A DNA stretch of 64,000 bases. It comes from JAFAGO01 sp031987605 (GTDB lineage: Bacteria > Bacteroidota > Bacteroidia > Flavobacteriales > Weeksellaceae). The number at the start of each line of letters is the position of its first letter. The first letter of the stretch is position 1. A program made the position numbers and the translations under genes. Location: NCBI GenBank assembly GCA_031987605.1, contig DALZZF010000013.1, positions 1 through 64,000 on the forward strand. Direction: 5' to 3'. Shown here one piece after another: positions 8,142-16,408 of this stretch. The notes under the pieces are model-generated. The model saw only the letters and a program-made list of their open reading frames with translations. It was not told where the DNA came from and did no database searches.

Positions 8142-9692
8142 TTAGTTCACCCATTCCAATGGATTTACCGGAGTGCTTCCGTTCCATATTTGGAAATCAA
8201 GTGTGGTAGATCCATCAAAATCCTGACCAACCGTACCGATGTTCGATCCTGCAGAAATAGGCTGGTTTGCAGAAACCATGGTGTTGGCAAGATTTGCGTA
8301 AACCGTAAAATAATCACCGTGTTTTACCAGAATGGTTTTGGTGCCGTCCGGAGAAGCGATAATTCTTGATACGGTTCCCGGGAATACACATTTTGCAACG
8401 GTTCCTTTTGGAACTGCAATTTTTATCCCGTTGTTTTCTTCCCATATGTTTTTGAAAACAGGATGCTGTTGGCGACCAAAATAGTGGGTAATGGTTCCAC
8501 GAACCGGCATTCCGATTCGGCCTCTGTTGGCTGCAAAATTAGCCACACTTCCTGTAGAAACGCCATAACTGGACATTGCTTTTGTTTCAGCGGCTTTTTT
8601 CTCGTCGTCTTTTTTCTTCGCAAGTGCGGCTTCAGCAGCTCTGGCTTCCGCGGCTTTATCGGCAGCCGCTTTTGCTTTTACCGCAGCGTCGGCAGCATCT
8701 TTTGCAGCAGCAACTCTTCTGGCTTCTTCTTTAGCGGAAGCTTCATCTTTAGCGGCTGCTTCGGTTCGTTTTCTTTCTTCCTCTGCTTTTTTCGCTGCAA
8801 GATCTGCTGCTTTTTTGGCTTCTGCTTCCGCTAGTTTTCGGGCACGTTCCAATGCTTCTTCACGGGCTTTATTTTCGGCCTCGATTCTTGCTTTTTCACG
8901 GGCAGCAGCTTCTTTTGCCAAACGAATTTTTTCTGCTTCGGCGCGTTTACGTTCTTCTTCTTTTGCTTTGGCTATCCGGATTTCTTCAGCAATAATTGTA
9001 CGGATTTGCCCTTCCAGACGTTTGGATTCCGCCTGCTTTTGTTTGAGTTCCGCCGTTAATTGGGCTTCGTTTTTCTTGAATTCAACCAAAAGAATTTCTT
9101 TCTGTTTGCGTTCTGCTTCAATCGTGTTGAGGTCTTTTTGCTGGTTGGAAAGGAGAATATTTTTTTCGTTTACGGATTTTTGTTTTGCGGCAACCGCCAG
9201 TTTCATTTTAGTGGCTGCTTCTGTAATTTCCGCAGCTTTACGATCTTGATAATCAGAATATTGTTTTAAATATTGAACCCTTCTAATTGCCTGCCCAAGA
9301 TTTTTGGATGAAAGGATAAAGGTTACTTTGTTTTGTACTCCTTTATTTTTGTAGGCATTGATTAAAACCTCGGAATAATTTTTGCGTAAAATGGCAAGTT
9401 CGCGGTTCTGACGGTTAATTTCCAACTGACGGAGATAGACTTCGTCTTCGATCAACTTTTTTTCTTTTTGAGTATTGGTGTATACTTTTTCGCGAAGTTG
9501 AATTTTGGTATTGACATTATTCAGGTAGGCCAAAGAAAGTTTGGATTGTTGCTGGGTTTTTGCCAATTGTGTATTGATTGCGGAAATCTGCTTTTTTAGT
9601 TCTGAATTTTGCTTCTGAAGCTGTTCTTTGTTCTGAGCGAAGAAAATTCCGGAAAGCAAAATGCTGATGAGAAAAGCGATTTTTTGTGTCAT
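8142..9692 (-). CDS. EnvC-like murein hydrolase activator, degenerate M23 domain
   Basis: This 516-residue exported protein has a signal peptide (residues 1-19, ending FFAQ) and two long coiled-coil regions. The first is at about 20-245; the second, about 245-370, is very rich in Ala, Glu, Lys and Arg. A C-terminal LytM/M23 domain spans about 395-516. The M23 metal-binding residues look lost: the NHxGxDI position reads NNGIKI, the YxHL position reads YANL and the HxH position reads LDFQI. That predicts a non-catalytic activator of cell-wall amidases, like E. coli EnvC, rather than an endopeptidase. Its start codon overlaps the DUF4292 stop by 4 bp (ATGA). Confidence 0.88.
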   Translation of the reverse strand: MTQKIAFLISILLSGIFFAQNKEQLQKQNSELKKQISAINTQLAKTQQQSKLSLAYLNNVNTKIQLREKVYTNTQKEKKLIEDEVYLRQLEINRQNRELAILRKNYSEVLINAYKNKGVQNKVTFILSSKNLGQAIRRVQYLKQYSDYQDRKAAEITEAATKMKLAVAAKQKSVNEKNILLSNQQKDLNTIEAERKQKEILLVEFKKNEAQLTAELKQKQAESKRLEGQIRTIIAEEIRIAKAKEEERKRAEAEKIRLAKEAAAREKARIEAENKAREEALERARKLAEAEAKKAADLAAKKAEEERKRTEAAAKDEASAKEEARRVAAAKDAADAAVKAKAAADKAAEARAAEAALAKKKDDEKKAAETKAMSSYGVSTGSVANFAANRGRIGMPVRGTITHYFGRQQHPVFKNIWEENNGIKIAVPKGTVAKCVFPGTVSRIIASPDGTKTILVKHGDYFTVYANLANTMVSANQPISAGSNIGTVGQDFDGSTTLDFQIWNGSTPVNPLEWVN

Positions 9693-10480
9693 TTAATTTC
9701 AGTTTTTTTATAATTAGCAGGCACAGAATAAGGAGTTTCCATCTGGACAAACGCAAAATTCGTATTTTCGATCTGAATCTGGCTGGTTTTGTCGTTTTTT
9801 ATAATTATTTTAACACTTTTCGGAAAGCGTGAATTTTCTACGGAAACCCAATTGGAATAATTGATTTCCAAAGTTTCATTCTTCCGGACTTCATTCAGGA
9901 TTACTTTGCTTAATTCTGCATCTGGAGTATATTGGAGCTGGATTTTATATTCCGAAATTGCACCGTTTTTATTAACAATTTGATTGTGTTTTGAATTCAG
10001 ATTATAGCCCTGAGCATTTTGGGTAAGAACAAAATCTTTTTCATTTACAGGAATAAAAGTTTTGCCCAAAAGCAAATTCTGAAGTGCCTGATAATCGATG
10101 AAGTTAATATTCAACAAATGATTGAGATAAGTGAAATCGGAATCAATATAGGTTTTATTCCACTTTTCATAGCCTTTTATCCCTTCCTGTGTTGCGATTC
10201 CACGACCGGCACTGAATAGAAGAGCGGTAATATTCATCCATACTTTTTGCCCGTTTTCAATATAAATAGTGGCATCCAGAGTAGGAATAAAACTTCCGGT
10301 ATCAATATTGATTTTACTATTGATTTTTACCTGATCAAATGGCGAAGGTTTGGAAATATTGGTAAAAAAGGAATTTTCCGAAACGGGATTGTCGACATCT
10401 ACTGGTTTTGTAATGGTTTTCTGCGATTTGCAGGCACTTAAAACAAAAGCAAGAATTAAAAATAAATGAGGAAACTTCAT
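9689..10480 (-). CDS. DUF4292 domain-containing lipoprotein
   Basis: This 263-residue lipoprotein has lipobox LSAC (Cys17). It matches DUF4292, a Bacteroidota envelope family with an outer-membrane lipoprotein (LolA/LolB-like) beta fold suggested by the repeated amphipathic strands and the VWMNITALLFSAGRGIATQEGI region. It is the first gene of the run that continues to ribA and is translationally coupled to the EnvC-like gene by a 4-bp overlap. The family often precedes EnvC-like genes in Flavobacteriia, so a shared envelope role is likely but unproven. Confidence 0.85.
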   Translation of the reverse strand: MKFPHLFLILAFVLSACKSQKTITKPVDVDNPVSENSFFTNISKPSPFDQVKINSKINIDTGSFIPTLDATIYIENGQKVWMNITALLFSAGRGIATQEGIKGYEKWNKTYIDSDFTYLNHLLNINFIDYQALQNLLLGKTFIPVNEKDFVLTQNAQGYNLNSKHNQIVNKNGAISEYKIQLQYTPDAELSKVILNEVRKNETLEINYSNWVSVENSRFPKSVKIIIKNDKTSQIQIENTNFAFVQMETPYSVPANYKKTEIK

Positions 10481-10520
10481 ATAAAAATGGTTTGCAAAAG
10501 CAATTTACAATATTAACGCC

Positions 10521-10549
10521 AAACCACACAAAAACATTTTGTGTGGTTT
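10521..10549. terminator. Perfect 13-bp hairpin between E2 gene and DUF4292 gene
   Basis: AAACCACACAAAA and its exact reverse complement flank a 3-nt loop (10534-10536). It lies downstream of the E2 gene and upstream of the DUF4292 gene on the minus strand. There is no strong T-run after the hairpin in the minus direction, so it could be a terminator or a REP-like palindrome. Confidence 0.5.
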
Positions 10550-10638
10550 GAATTTATAATTTTTTAAGAGTCTGTTGAAATTTAGCAAAGATTATTTTCG
10601 TAAGTTGTATAAAAAATGGTAAAATTTTAAATAGGTTC

Positions 10639-11949
10639 TTAGATTTCGGTATTCAAATCCCAGTTTTCCAGATAATCGTGAACTTTTTTCAGGAACATTC
10701 CGCCCAGACTTCCGTCCACCACGCGATGATCGTAAGAGTGCGACATGAACATCAGGTGGCGAATGGCAATAACATCTCCATCTTTGGTTTCCAGCACGGC
10801 AGGTTTTTTTACAATGGCACCGATGGCGAGAATGGCGACCTGAGGTTGAGGGATAATCGGGGTTCCCATCAAATTTCCGAAACTTCCTACATTGGAAATC
10901 GTATAAGTTGCACCCTGTGTGTCTTCCGGTTTCAGCTTTTTATTTCTTGCACGGAATGCCAGATCGTTAATGGCTTTTGCCAGACCGGAAAGTGAAAGCT
11001 GGTCGGCATTTTTGATGACCGGAACAATCAGGTTTCCATCCGGAAGTGCGGTTGCCATTCCGATGTTGATGTTTTTCTTTTTAATAATAGAATCTCCGTT
11101 TACGGAAACATTAATCATCGGATAATCCTGAATGGCTTTTACTACGGCATGCACAAAAATGGGCATAAAGGTAAGTTTTTCACCTTCGCGTTTTTCGAAT
11201 TCTGTTTTGTATTGGTTTCTCCATTTTACCACATTGGTTACATCGGTTTCGATAAAGGAGGTAACATGTGGTGCAATTTGTTTTGCTTTTACCATATTTT
11301 CGGCAATGATTTTCCGCATTCTGTCCATCGGAATAATTTCATCACCGGCAGAAACCAGGATGGATTGTGCCGGAGCAGAAATTTTTGGAGCCGGTGTAGA
11401 AACGGCAGAGCTTTCCATCTTCGTATGCTGAATAGGGGCAGAAGAAGTTCCTCTGTTCTGAACATAGGCTAAAATATCTTCTTTGGTAATTCTGCCTTCA
11501 AGACCGCTACCTTTAATCGCTTTCAGTTCGTTTTCAGAAATGTTTTCCTGCGTGGCAATGGATTTTACCAATGGTGAAAGATAGAGATCACCGGTGAATT
11601 CTTGTTTTGGAGCGGAGGCCTGAAGAGGTTTTTCCAGCTCAGAAAGGACTTCCGGCTCTGGCTCATTTGTGTTAGGGGAAGAAATTTCAGTAGTGTTTTC
11701 ACTTTCGCCTTCCACTTCTAAAATGGCAATAACTTCTCCAACTTTTGCAATTTCATCTTTTTGTTTCAGGATGGTTACAATTTTTCCGGAAACGGGTGTC
11801 GGAACATCGGAATCTACTTTATCGGTTGCTATTTCCACTACGGAATCGTCTTCCGAAACCTGATCGCCTTCTTTTACGAGCCAATCAATAATGGTTGCTT
11901 CCATCACACCTTCACCCATTGAAGGAAGTAATAACTGATAATTTGCCAT
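10639..11949 (-). CDS. 2-oxoacid dehydrogenase E2 (dihydrolipoamide acyltransferase)
   Basis: This is the E2 core of a 2-oxoacid dehydrogenase complex. The start at 11949 (MANYQLLLPSMGEG) begins the lipoyl domain directly; an ATG 33 bp upstream adds only an unusual leader. Domains in order are a lipoyl domain (about 1-75, lipoyl Lys in DKVDSD), an acidic/Pro linker, an E3/E1 peripheral-subunit-binding domain (about 125-170; SPLVKSIATQENI, GRITKEDI) and a catalytic domain (about 205-436) ending with the DHRVVDG active-site motif. No E1 or E3 gene lies nearby. Sequence features fit the branched-chain/generic Flavobacteriia E2 rather than the SucB pattern, but the substrate cannot be fixed from this window. 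Confidence 0.9.
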   Translation of the reverse strand: MANYQLLLPSMGEGVMEATIIDWLVKEGDQVSEDDSVVEIATDKVDSDVPTPVSGKIVTILKQKDEIAKVGEVIAILEVEGESENTTEISSPNTNEPEPEVLSELEKPLQASAPKQEFTGDLYLSPLVKSIATQENISENELKAIKGSGLEGRITKEDILAYVQNRGTSSAPIQHTKMESSAVSTPAPKISAPAQSILVSAGDEIIPMDRMRKIIAENMVKAKQIAPHVTSFIETDVTNVVKWRNQYKTEFEKREGEKLTFMPIFVHAVVKAIQDYPMINVSVNGDSIIKKKNINIGMATALPDGNLIVPVIKNADQLSLSGLAKAINDLAFRARNKKLKPEDTQGATYTISNVGSFGNLMGTPIIPQPQVAILAIGAIVKKPAVLETKDGDVIAIRHLMFMSHSYDHRVVDGSLGGMFLKKVHDYLENWDLNTEI

Positions 11950-12063
11950 TGGAGAATATTTGGTTTTCACAAATATAAACAATTTTGAAAACTTAGCAAT
12001 TTTTGCGCATAAATTTACGAATTTGATAATTTTAAGGAATTATAAAACAAATTCGGTAATGTT

Positions 12064-12110
12064 TTACAGCCTGTGATAATTTTATTTCACAAAATTATCA
12101 CAGGCTGTAA
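12064..12110. repeat. Perfect 20-bp inverted repeat
   Basis: The arm at 12064-12083 is the exact reverse complement of 12091-12110, with a 7-nt loop. It lies between the nucleotidyltransferase and E2 genes on the minus strand. A half-copy of the right arm (ATCACAGGCTsTAA type) recurs at about 38956-38978 upstream of glyA, so it looks like a dispersed palindrome that may also terminate transcription. Confidence 0.7.
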
Positions 12111-12151
12111 GAGTCGGGCTAAATGATTATCAATAAAATTTCAACAGGCTA

Positions 12152-13171
12152 TTAATCTTTTGAAACAAAATCCAAAACAGAATAATCTCCTAAAGAAATT
12201 TCCCGGGCAACACCGTAATATTGGGCATTATTCCCGATCATGGAATTGCTAAGATTGCCATGATTGATGGTGGTGTTTTCCTGAACCAGTGAGTTTTCAA
12301 TATTGGAATTGATGACTTTCGTTCCGTTTCCTAAAGATACATGCGGACCGATTTTAGAATTGAGAACTTCCACATTTTCACCGATAAAACACGGTGGAAT
12401 AATTAGGCTATTCTGGATTTTTGCAGATTCCGGAAAGTGGGAAAATTCTTCTTTTTCATACTCCAGAATTTTTCCGTTGGTTTCTACGGTTGCATTTTTG
12501 TTTCCACAATCCATCCAGTCGTCTACTTTTCCTAATGAAAATTTTGCTCCTTTTACACGAAGGTTTTCCAAAGCGGTGGTCAATTGATATTCTCCTCCGT
12601 ATTTAATGTCGTTTTCCATGATGTAATTGATTTCATCCATTAGTTTTTCTGCGGATTTGAAATAATAAATTCCAATAATCGCAAGATCGGAAACAAATGT
12701 TTTTGGTTTTTCCACAAAATCAGTGATGAAGCCATAATCATCCAGTTTTACCACACCGAAAGCTGAAGGATCTTCCACTTTTTTCACCCAAATTACCCCA
12801 TCGGAATTTTTATCCAAAGTAAAATCTGCGCGGAAAAGTGTGTCGGCAAAAGCAATTACAACATCTCCCTGCATAGAATTTTCTGCACATTTTATAGCGT
12901 GGGCTGTTCCCAGAGGTTCATCCTGAGTGTAAACACTTCCTTTTGCGCCCAGTTTTTCGGCAATTTGAATGAGGGATGCTTCAACCTCGGAACCGAAATC
13001 ACCAATAATGAATGCTATTTCATCTATTTTTTCTCCTGCAACTTTTGCAATATCTTCTACCAATCTTTGTACAATCGGTTTTCCTGCAATTGGAATCAGG
13101 GGCTTAGGAACGGTTAACGTGTGAGGTCTTAGTCTTGATCCTCGACCCGCCATTGGAACTATAATTTTCAT
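12152..13171 (-). CDS. Sugar-phosphate nucleotidyltransferase
   Basis: This enzyme activates a sugar-1-phosphate with an NTP to give a nucleotide sugar for cell-surface glycans. The N-terminal Rossmann domain carries the signature GRGSRLRPHTLTVPKP (residues 8-23) and a DTLFRADF segment. The C-terminal part (about 255-339) is a left-handed beta-helix of hexapeptide repeats. This layout matches the glucose-1-phosphate thymidylyltransferase (RmlA2-like) and GlmU-like groups in Bacteroidota; the exact nucleotide and sugar are not fixed by sequence. It precedes no tightly linked gene. A Wzx-type flippase lies 135 bp upstream on the same strand. Confidence 0.85.
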   Translation of the reverse strand: MKIIVPMAGRGSRLRPHTLTVPKPLIPIAGKPIVQRLVEDIAKVAGEKIDEIAFIIGDFGSEVEASLIQIAEKLGAKGSVYTQDEPLGTAHAIKCAENSMQGDVVIAFADTLFRADFTLDKNSDGVIWVKKVEDPSAFGVVKLDDYGFITDFVEKPKTFVSDLAIIGIYYFKSAEKLMDEINYIMENDIKYGGEYQLTTALENLRVKGAKFSLGKVDDWMDCGNKNATVETNGKILEYEKEEFSHFPESAKIQNSLIIPPCFIGENVEVLNSKIGPHVSLGNGTKVINSNIENSLVQENTTINHGNLSNSMIGNNAQYYGVAREISLGDYSVLDFVSKD

Positions 13172-13229
13172 TTTGTTTTATTTAATAAAGGGACAATGTT
13201 TTTGTATTATAATTTATAAAAAAGGTTTA

Positions 13230-13237
13230 CAAATTTA
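13230..13237 (-). promoter_or_regulatory. -7 box TAAATTTG upstream of nucleotidyltransferase
   Basis: This matches the Bacteroidetes -7 consensus TAnnTTTG on the minus strand, 58 bp before the start at 13171. No convincing -33 TTTG accompanies it. Confidence 0.3.
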
Positions 13238-13306
13238 TGAAAATAAGTTGAGTATTTTCTTTCAGGAAATAATGTTACAAATGATTAATATTAGTGAATA
13301 AACCTT

Positions 13307-14746
13307 TTATTTTCGGACTTTTGAAAGTATAAAATCTTTTTCGCTGAAAAGAAGAATTCCGGTATAAATGACAAATAAAATATTGCCCATCCAGAAATTG
13401 TAATCAAATATTTTCACCGCAATATAACTGAAAATACTTAGTAAAATCAGGAAAAACAGCATTTTCCCAACACGGTAAGGAATGGGATAATATTTTTGCC
13501 CGAGAAGATAGGAAACCACCATCATAACAAGGTATGCCAACAATGTTACCCATGCCGAAATCATAAAACCATATTTTCCCAAAAGCCAAAGGTTCAGGGA
13601 AATGGTAATCAAAGCTCCCAACCAGGAAATAATCGTTCCCACAAAAGTTCTGTCGGTTACTTTGTACCATGTGGAAAAATTGTAATAAATCCCAAAACAA
13701 AGGTTGGCAATCACAATAATCGGAACAATATCAATCGCGTTCCAATAAGTATGATTGGGAACGAGAATTTTCATAATCCATGAAATATTGGCAATAATTC
13801 CCATCGCGACTGCAGATGCAAAAAAAGCAAAATATTCCGTGACTTTAGCATAGGTGTTTTTTGCGTTTTTGTTGTTCATCTCCTTGAAAAAATAGGGCTC
13901 AATTCCCATTCTGTATGCCGTCACAAAAAGCGTCATCAGTACAGCGATTTTATAGCATCCGGCGTAGGAACCGGCATCTGCTTTATCAATTTTGTAATAT
14001 TGGATGTATTTGTCGAAATTTTCATTCACCATAAAAGCAAATCCGGCAATCATCACAGGCCAGGAGTATTTGAACATTTGTATCAGGAGCGTTTTGTCCA
14101 TTGATGCCCGAACTTTCAGAATAACCGGAATCAAAAGGATAAAAGTAACGATGCTGGCAAATAGATTGGCAAAAAACGGATAAGAAACTTTCGTGCTAAG
14201 CCCCATTTTTTCTGAGACTGAATGGGGGATAAATAAAAACAACCCAAAAACAAAAATGGTTTGAAGAATGGTTGCCACAATTCGGATTGCCGAATATTTT
14301 ATGGGCTTATTGTGAAATCTCAGCCATGCAAAAGGAATAACACACAGGTTGTCGAAAAATGCAATCAGCGCAAACCATAAGATGTATTCCGGGTTTTCAG
14401 CATAACCAAAATATTCTGCAATCGGTCGGTTGAAAACAATGCAGGATAAAAGAAATACGGTGGATAAGGCAAATAAAAACCAGAATGCCGTATTAAAAGT
14501 TTTGGGTTCGCGGTCTTTTTCTGCCGAAAAACGGAAATAACTTGTTTCAAACCCAAAAGAAAGAAAAATATTGACAAACGAAATTAATGCATACAGATTT
14601 CCAAATTTCGCAAACTCTTCATTCTCAATGAATTTTATATAAAGCGGATTCAGTACCACCAGAATAATCCGCGGAAGAATCGCACCCATTCCGTAGATAA
14701 TGGTTTCGTTGAGGAGCTTTTTCAAAATATGCTGACTTTTCTGCAA
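13307..14746 (-). CDS. Polysaccharide flippase, Wzx/MATE-like
   Basis: The 479-residue, highly hydrophobic protein has about 12-14 membrane helices and the N-terminal NETIIYGMGAILPRI pattern of the oligosaccharide flippase family (polysaccharide_synt domain). It would flip lipid-linked oligosaccharides across the inner membrane, or belong to the related MVF-like group. It lies alone with the nucleotidyltransferase, outside the capsule locus at 41-64 kb. That locus has its own flippase at 54.7 kb, so this copy probably serves another glycan. Confidence 0.85.
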   Translation of the reverse strand: MQKSQHILKKLLNETIIYGMGAILPRIILVVLNPLYIKFIENEEFAKFGNLYALISFVNIFLSFGFETSYFRFSAEKDREPKTFNTAFWFLFALSTVFLLSCIVFNRPIAEYFGYAENPEYILWFALIAFFDNLCVIPFAWLRFHNKPIKYSAIRIVATILQTIFVFGLFLFIPHSVSEKMGLSTKVSYPFFANLFASIVTFILLIPVILKVRASMDKTLLIQMFKYSWPVMIAGFAFMVNENFDKYIQYYKIDKADAGSYAGCYKIAVLMTLFVTAYRMGIEPYFFKEMNNKNAKNTYAKVTEYFAFFASAVAMGIIANISWIMKILVPNHTYWNAIDIVPIIVIANLCFGIYYNFSTWYKVTDRTFVGTIISWLGALITISLNLWLLGKYGFMISAWVTLLAYLVMMVVSYLLGQKYYPIPYRVGKMLFFLILLSIFSYIAVKIFDYNFWMGNILFVIYTGILLFSEKDFILSKVRK

Positions 14747-14828
14747 ATGTAATTAAAATAGTTGTTGGTTCTTGGTTGTCGGTTAATGGTTGAGTGTTTG
14801 GAGTGGTGAGATTTTTTTATCAATTAGG

Positions 14829-14877
14829 TCGGGCTTTAGCCCGATTTTGATAATTTAAATCGTTTGGCTTTAGCCAA
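14829..14877. repeat. Two short palindromes (TCGGGCTTTAGCCCGA and TTGGCTTTAGCCAA)
   Basis: Two related hairpins share the GGCTTTAGCC core: one at 14829-14844 and one at 14863-14877. They resemble small palindromes scattered through Chryseobacterium-group intergenic DNA (recollection, not checked). The second overlaps the -33 TTTG of the dihydroorotase promoter. Confidence 0.55.
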
Positions 14878-14894
14878 AACTTAAACTAACTTTG
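14863..14894 (+). promoter_or_regulatory. Bacteroidetes promoter of dihydroorotase gene
   Basis: TTTG at 14863-14866 and TAACTTTG at 14887-14894 are separated by 20 bp. This matches the sigma-A-type consensus TTTG-N19-21-TAnnTTTG of Bacteroidota. The start codon is 35 bp downstream. Confidence 0.65.
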
Positions 14895-14929
14895 TGGAAA
14901 TTCGACAACGATAAACAGACAAACCAATA

Positions 14930-16267
14930 ATGAAAACCCTCATCAAAAACGCCAAAATCGTCAACGAAAACCTTGTGTTCTCCGTCGATGTTCTTATCGA
15001 AAACGATTTAATTACCCAAATACTTCCCGAAATTCCGGAAAATGAAGCCGAAAGGATCATCAACGCTAAAGGAAAATATCTTCTTCCTGGTGTGATCGAC
15101 GATCAGGTACATTTCCGTGAACCGGGACTCACCTGGAAAGGCGATATCGAAAGTGAATCCAAAGCAGCCATTGCAGGCGGAATCACCACATTTATGGATC
15201 AGCCCAACACCGTTCCCAATGCGGTAACTCAGGAACTTCTGCAGGAAAAGTACGATATTGCTGCCGAAAAATCGTACGCCAATTATGGTTTTATGATGGG
15301 CGGAACCAATGATAATCTGGATGAAATTTTAAAAACCAATCCCAGAAATGTTCCGGGTATAAAACTTTTTCTCGGTTCCTCCACAGGAAATATGCTGGTG
15401 GATAATCCCGAAACTTTGGAAAATATTTTCAGTAAAACCAAAATGCTGATTGCTGTACATTGCGAAGATGAAGATACGATCCGTAAGAACACAGAAGAAT
15501 ACAAAACTAAATATGGTGATGATATTCCGGTGAAATTTCACTACTTAATCCGAAGCGAAGAAGCATGCTATAAATCCTCTTCCAAGGCCATTGAATTAGC
15601 GAAAAAAACCGGAGCAAGGCTTCATGTTTTTCATTTATCGACGGCAAAGGAAACCGAACTTTTCAGAAACGACATCCCTTTAAAAGACAAAAAAATTACG
15701 GCGGAAGTTTGTGTCCATCACTTGACGTTTACCAATGAAGATTACGAAACCAAAGGAACTTTAATCAAATGGAATCCTGCCGTAAAAACGCAAAAAGATA
15801 AAGACGGATTGTGGGAGGCGCTTTTGGACGACCGGATTGATGTAATTGCGACCGATCACGCGCCGCACACCTGGGAAGAAAAACAGAATGTGTACACAAA
15901 ATGTCCTTCCGGAGCACCACTGGTACAGCATTCTTTGAATGTAATGCTGGAAAATTACCACAATGGAAAAATCTCTTTGGAGAAAATCGTGGAAAAAATG
16001 TGTCATAACCCGGCAATTTTGTTCCGAATCGAAAAGCGTGGATTTATTCGTGAAGGCTATAAAGCCGACCTCGTTTTGGTGGATTTGGATAAAAAATGGA
16101 CAGTTGAAAAAGACAATATTTTGTACAAATGCGGTTGGAGTCCTCTCGAAGGAACGGAGTTTCATAACGCAGTTACCCACACTTTTGTTAACGGAAATCT
16201 GGTATATGAAAACGGAAACTTTGCCCAGGAAAAATTCGGGGAAAGACTTTTGTATACGACATTTTAA
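14930..16267 (+). CDS. Dihydroorotase
   Basis: This zinc amidohydrolase closes carbamoyl-aspartate to dihydroorotate in pyrimidine synthesis. The 445-residue length and motifs fit the type I PyrC class of Bacteroidota. The first metal site HxR is VHFREPG (His61, Arg63), and the C-terminal ATDHAPH carries the catalytic Asp near residue 308. The FHLSTAKE and VCVHHLTF stretches hold the other metal-binding His residues. A related allantoinase or hydantoinase is possible in principle, but the HFREPG motif favours dihydroorotase. It is a single-gene unit with its own promoter. Confidence 0.93.
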   Translation: MKTLIKNAKIVNENLVFSVDVLIENDLITQILPEIPENEAERIINAKGKYLLPGVIDDQVHFREPGLTWKGDIESESKAAIAGGITTFMDQPNTVPNAVTQELLQEKYDIAAEKSYANYGFMMGGTNDNLDEILKTNPRNVPGIKLFLGSSTGNMLVDNPETLENIFSKTKMLIAVHCEDEDTIRKNTEEYKTKYGDDIPVKFHYLIRSEEACYKSSSKAIELAKKTGARLHVFHLSTAKETELFRNDIPLKDKKITAEVCVHHLTFTNEDYETKGTLIKWNPAVKTQKDKDGLWEALLDDRIDVIATDHAPHTWEEKQNVYTKCPSGAPLVQHSLNVMLENYHNGKISLEKIVEKMCHNPAILFRIEKRGFIREGYKADLVLVDLDKKWTVEKDNILYKCGWSPLEGTEFHNAVTHTFVNGNLVYENGNFAQEKFGERLLYTTF

Positions 16268-16408
16268 ATTTCAAATTCAACAAAATATCATTCACAAAAA
16301 ATTAACGTTAAATTTGAAAAAACCGAAATCACAAAAATTCATATTGTTTGCATACAGGATGTAACAATTTGATTTTTTATTTGTCTTATCTATAAATATT
16401 ATTAAACT

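Noticed and set aside
8463..9249. Plus-strand ORFs rich in Ser, Cys and Phe
   Set aside because: They are antisense to the Ala/Lys/Glu coiled coil of the EnvC-like gene; their odd composition follows from that.
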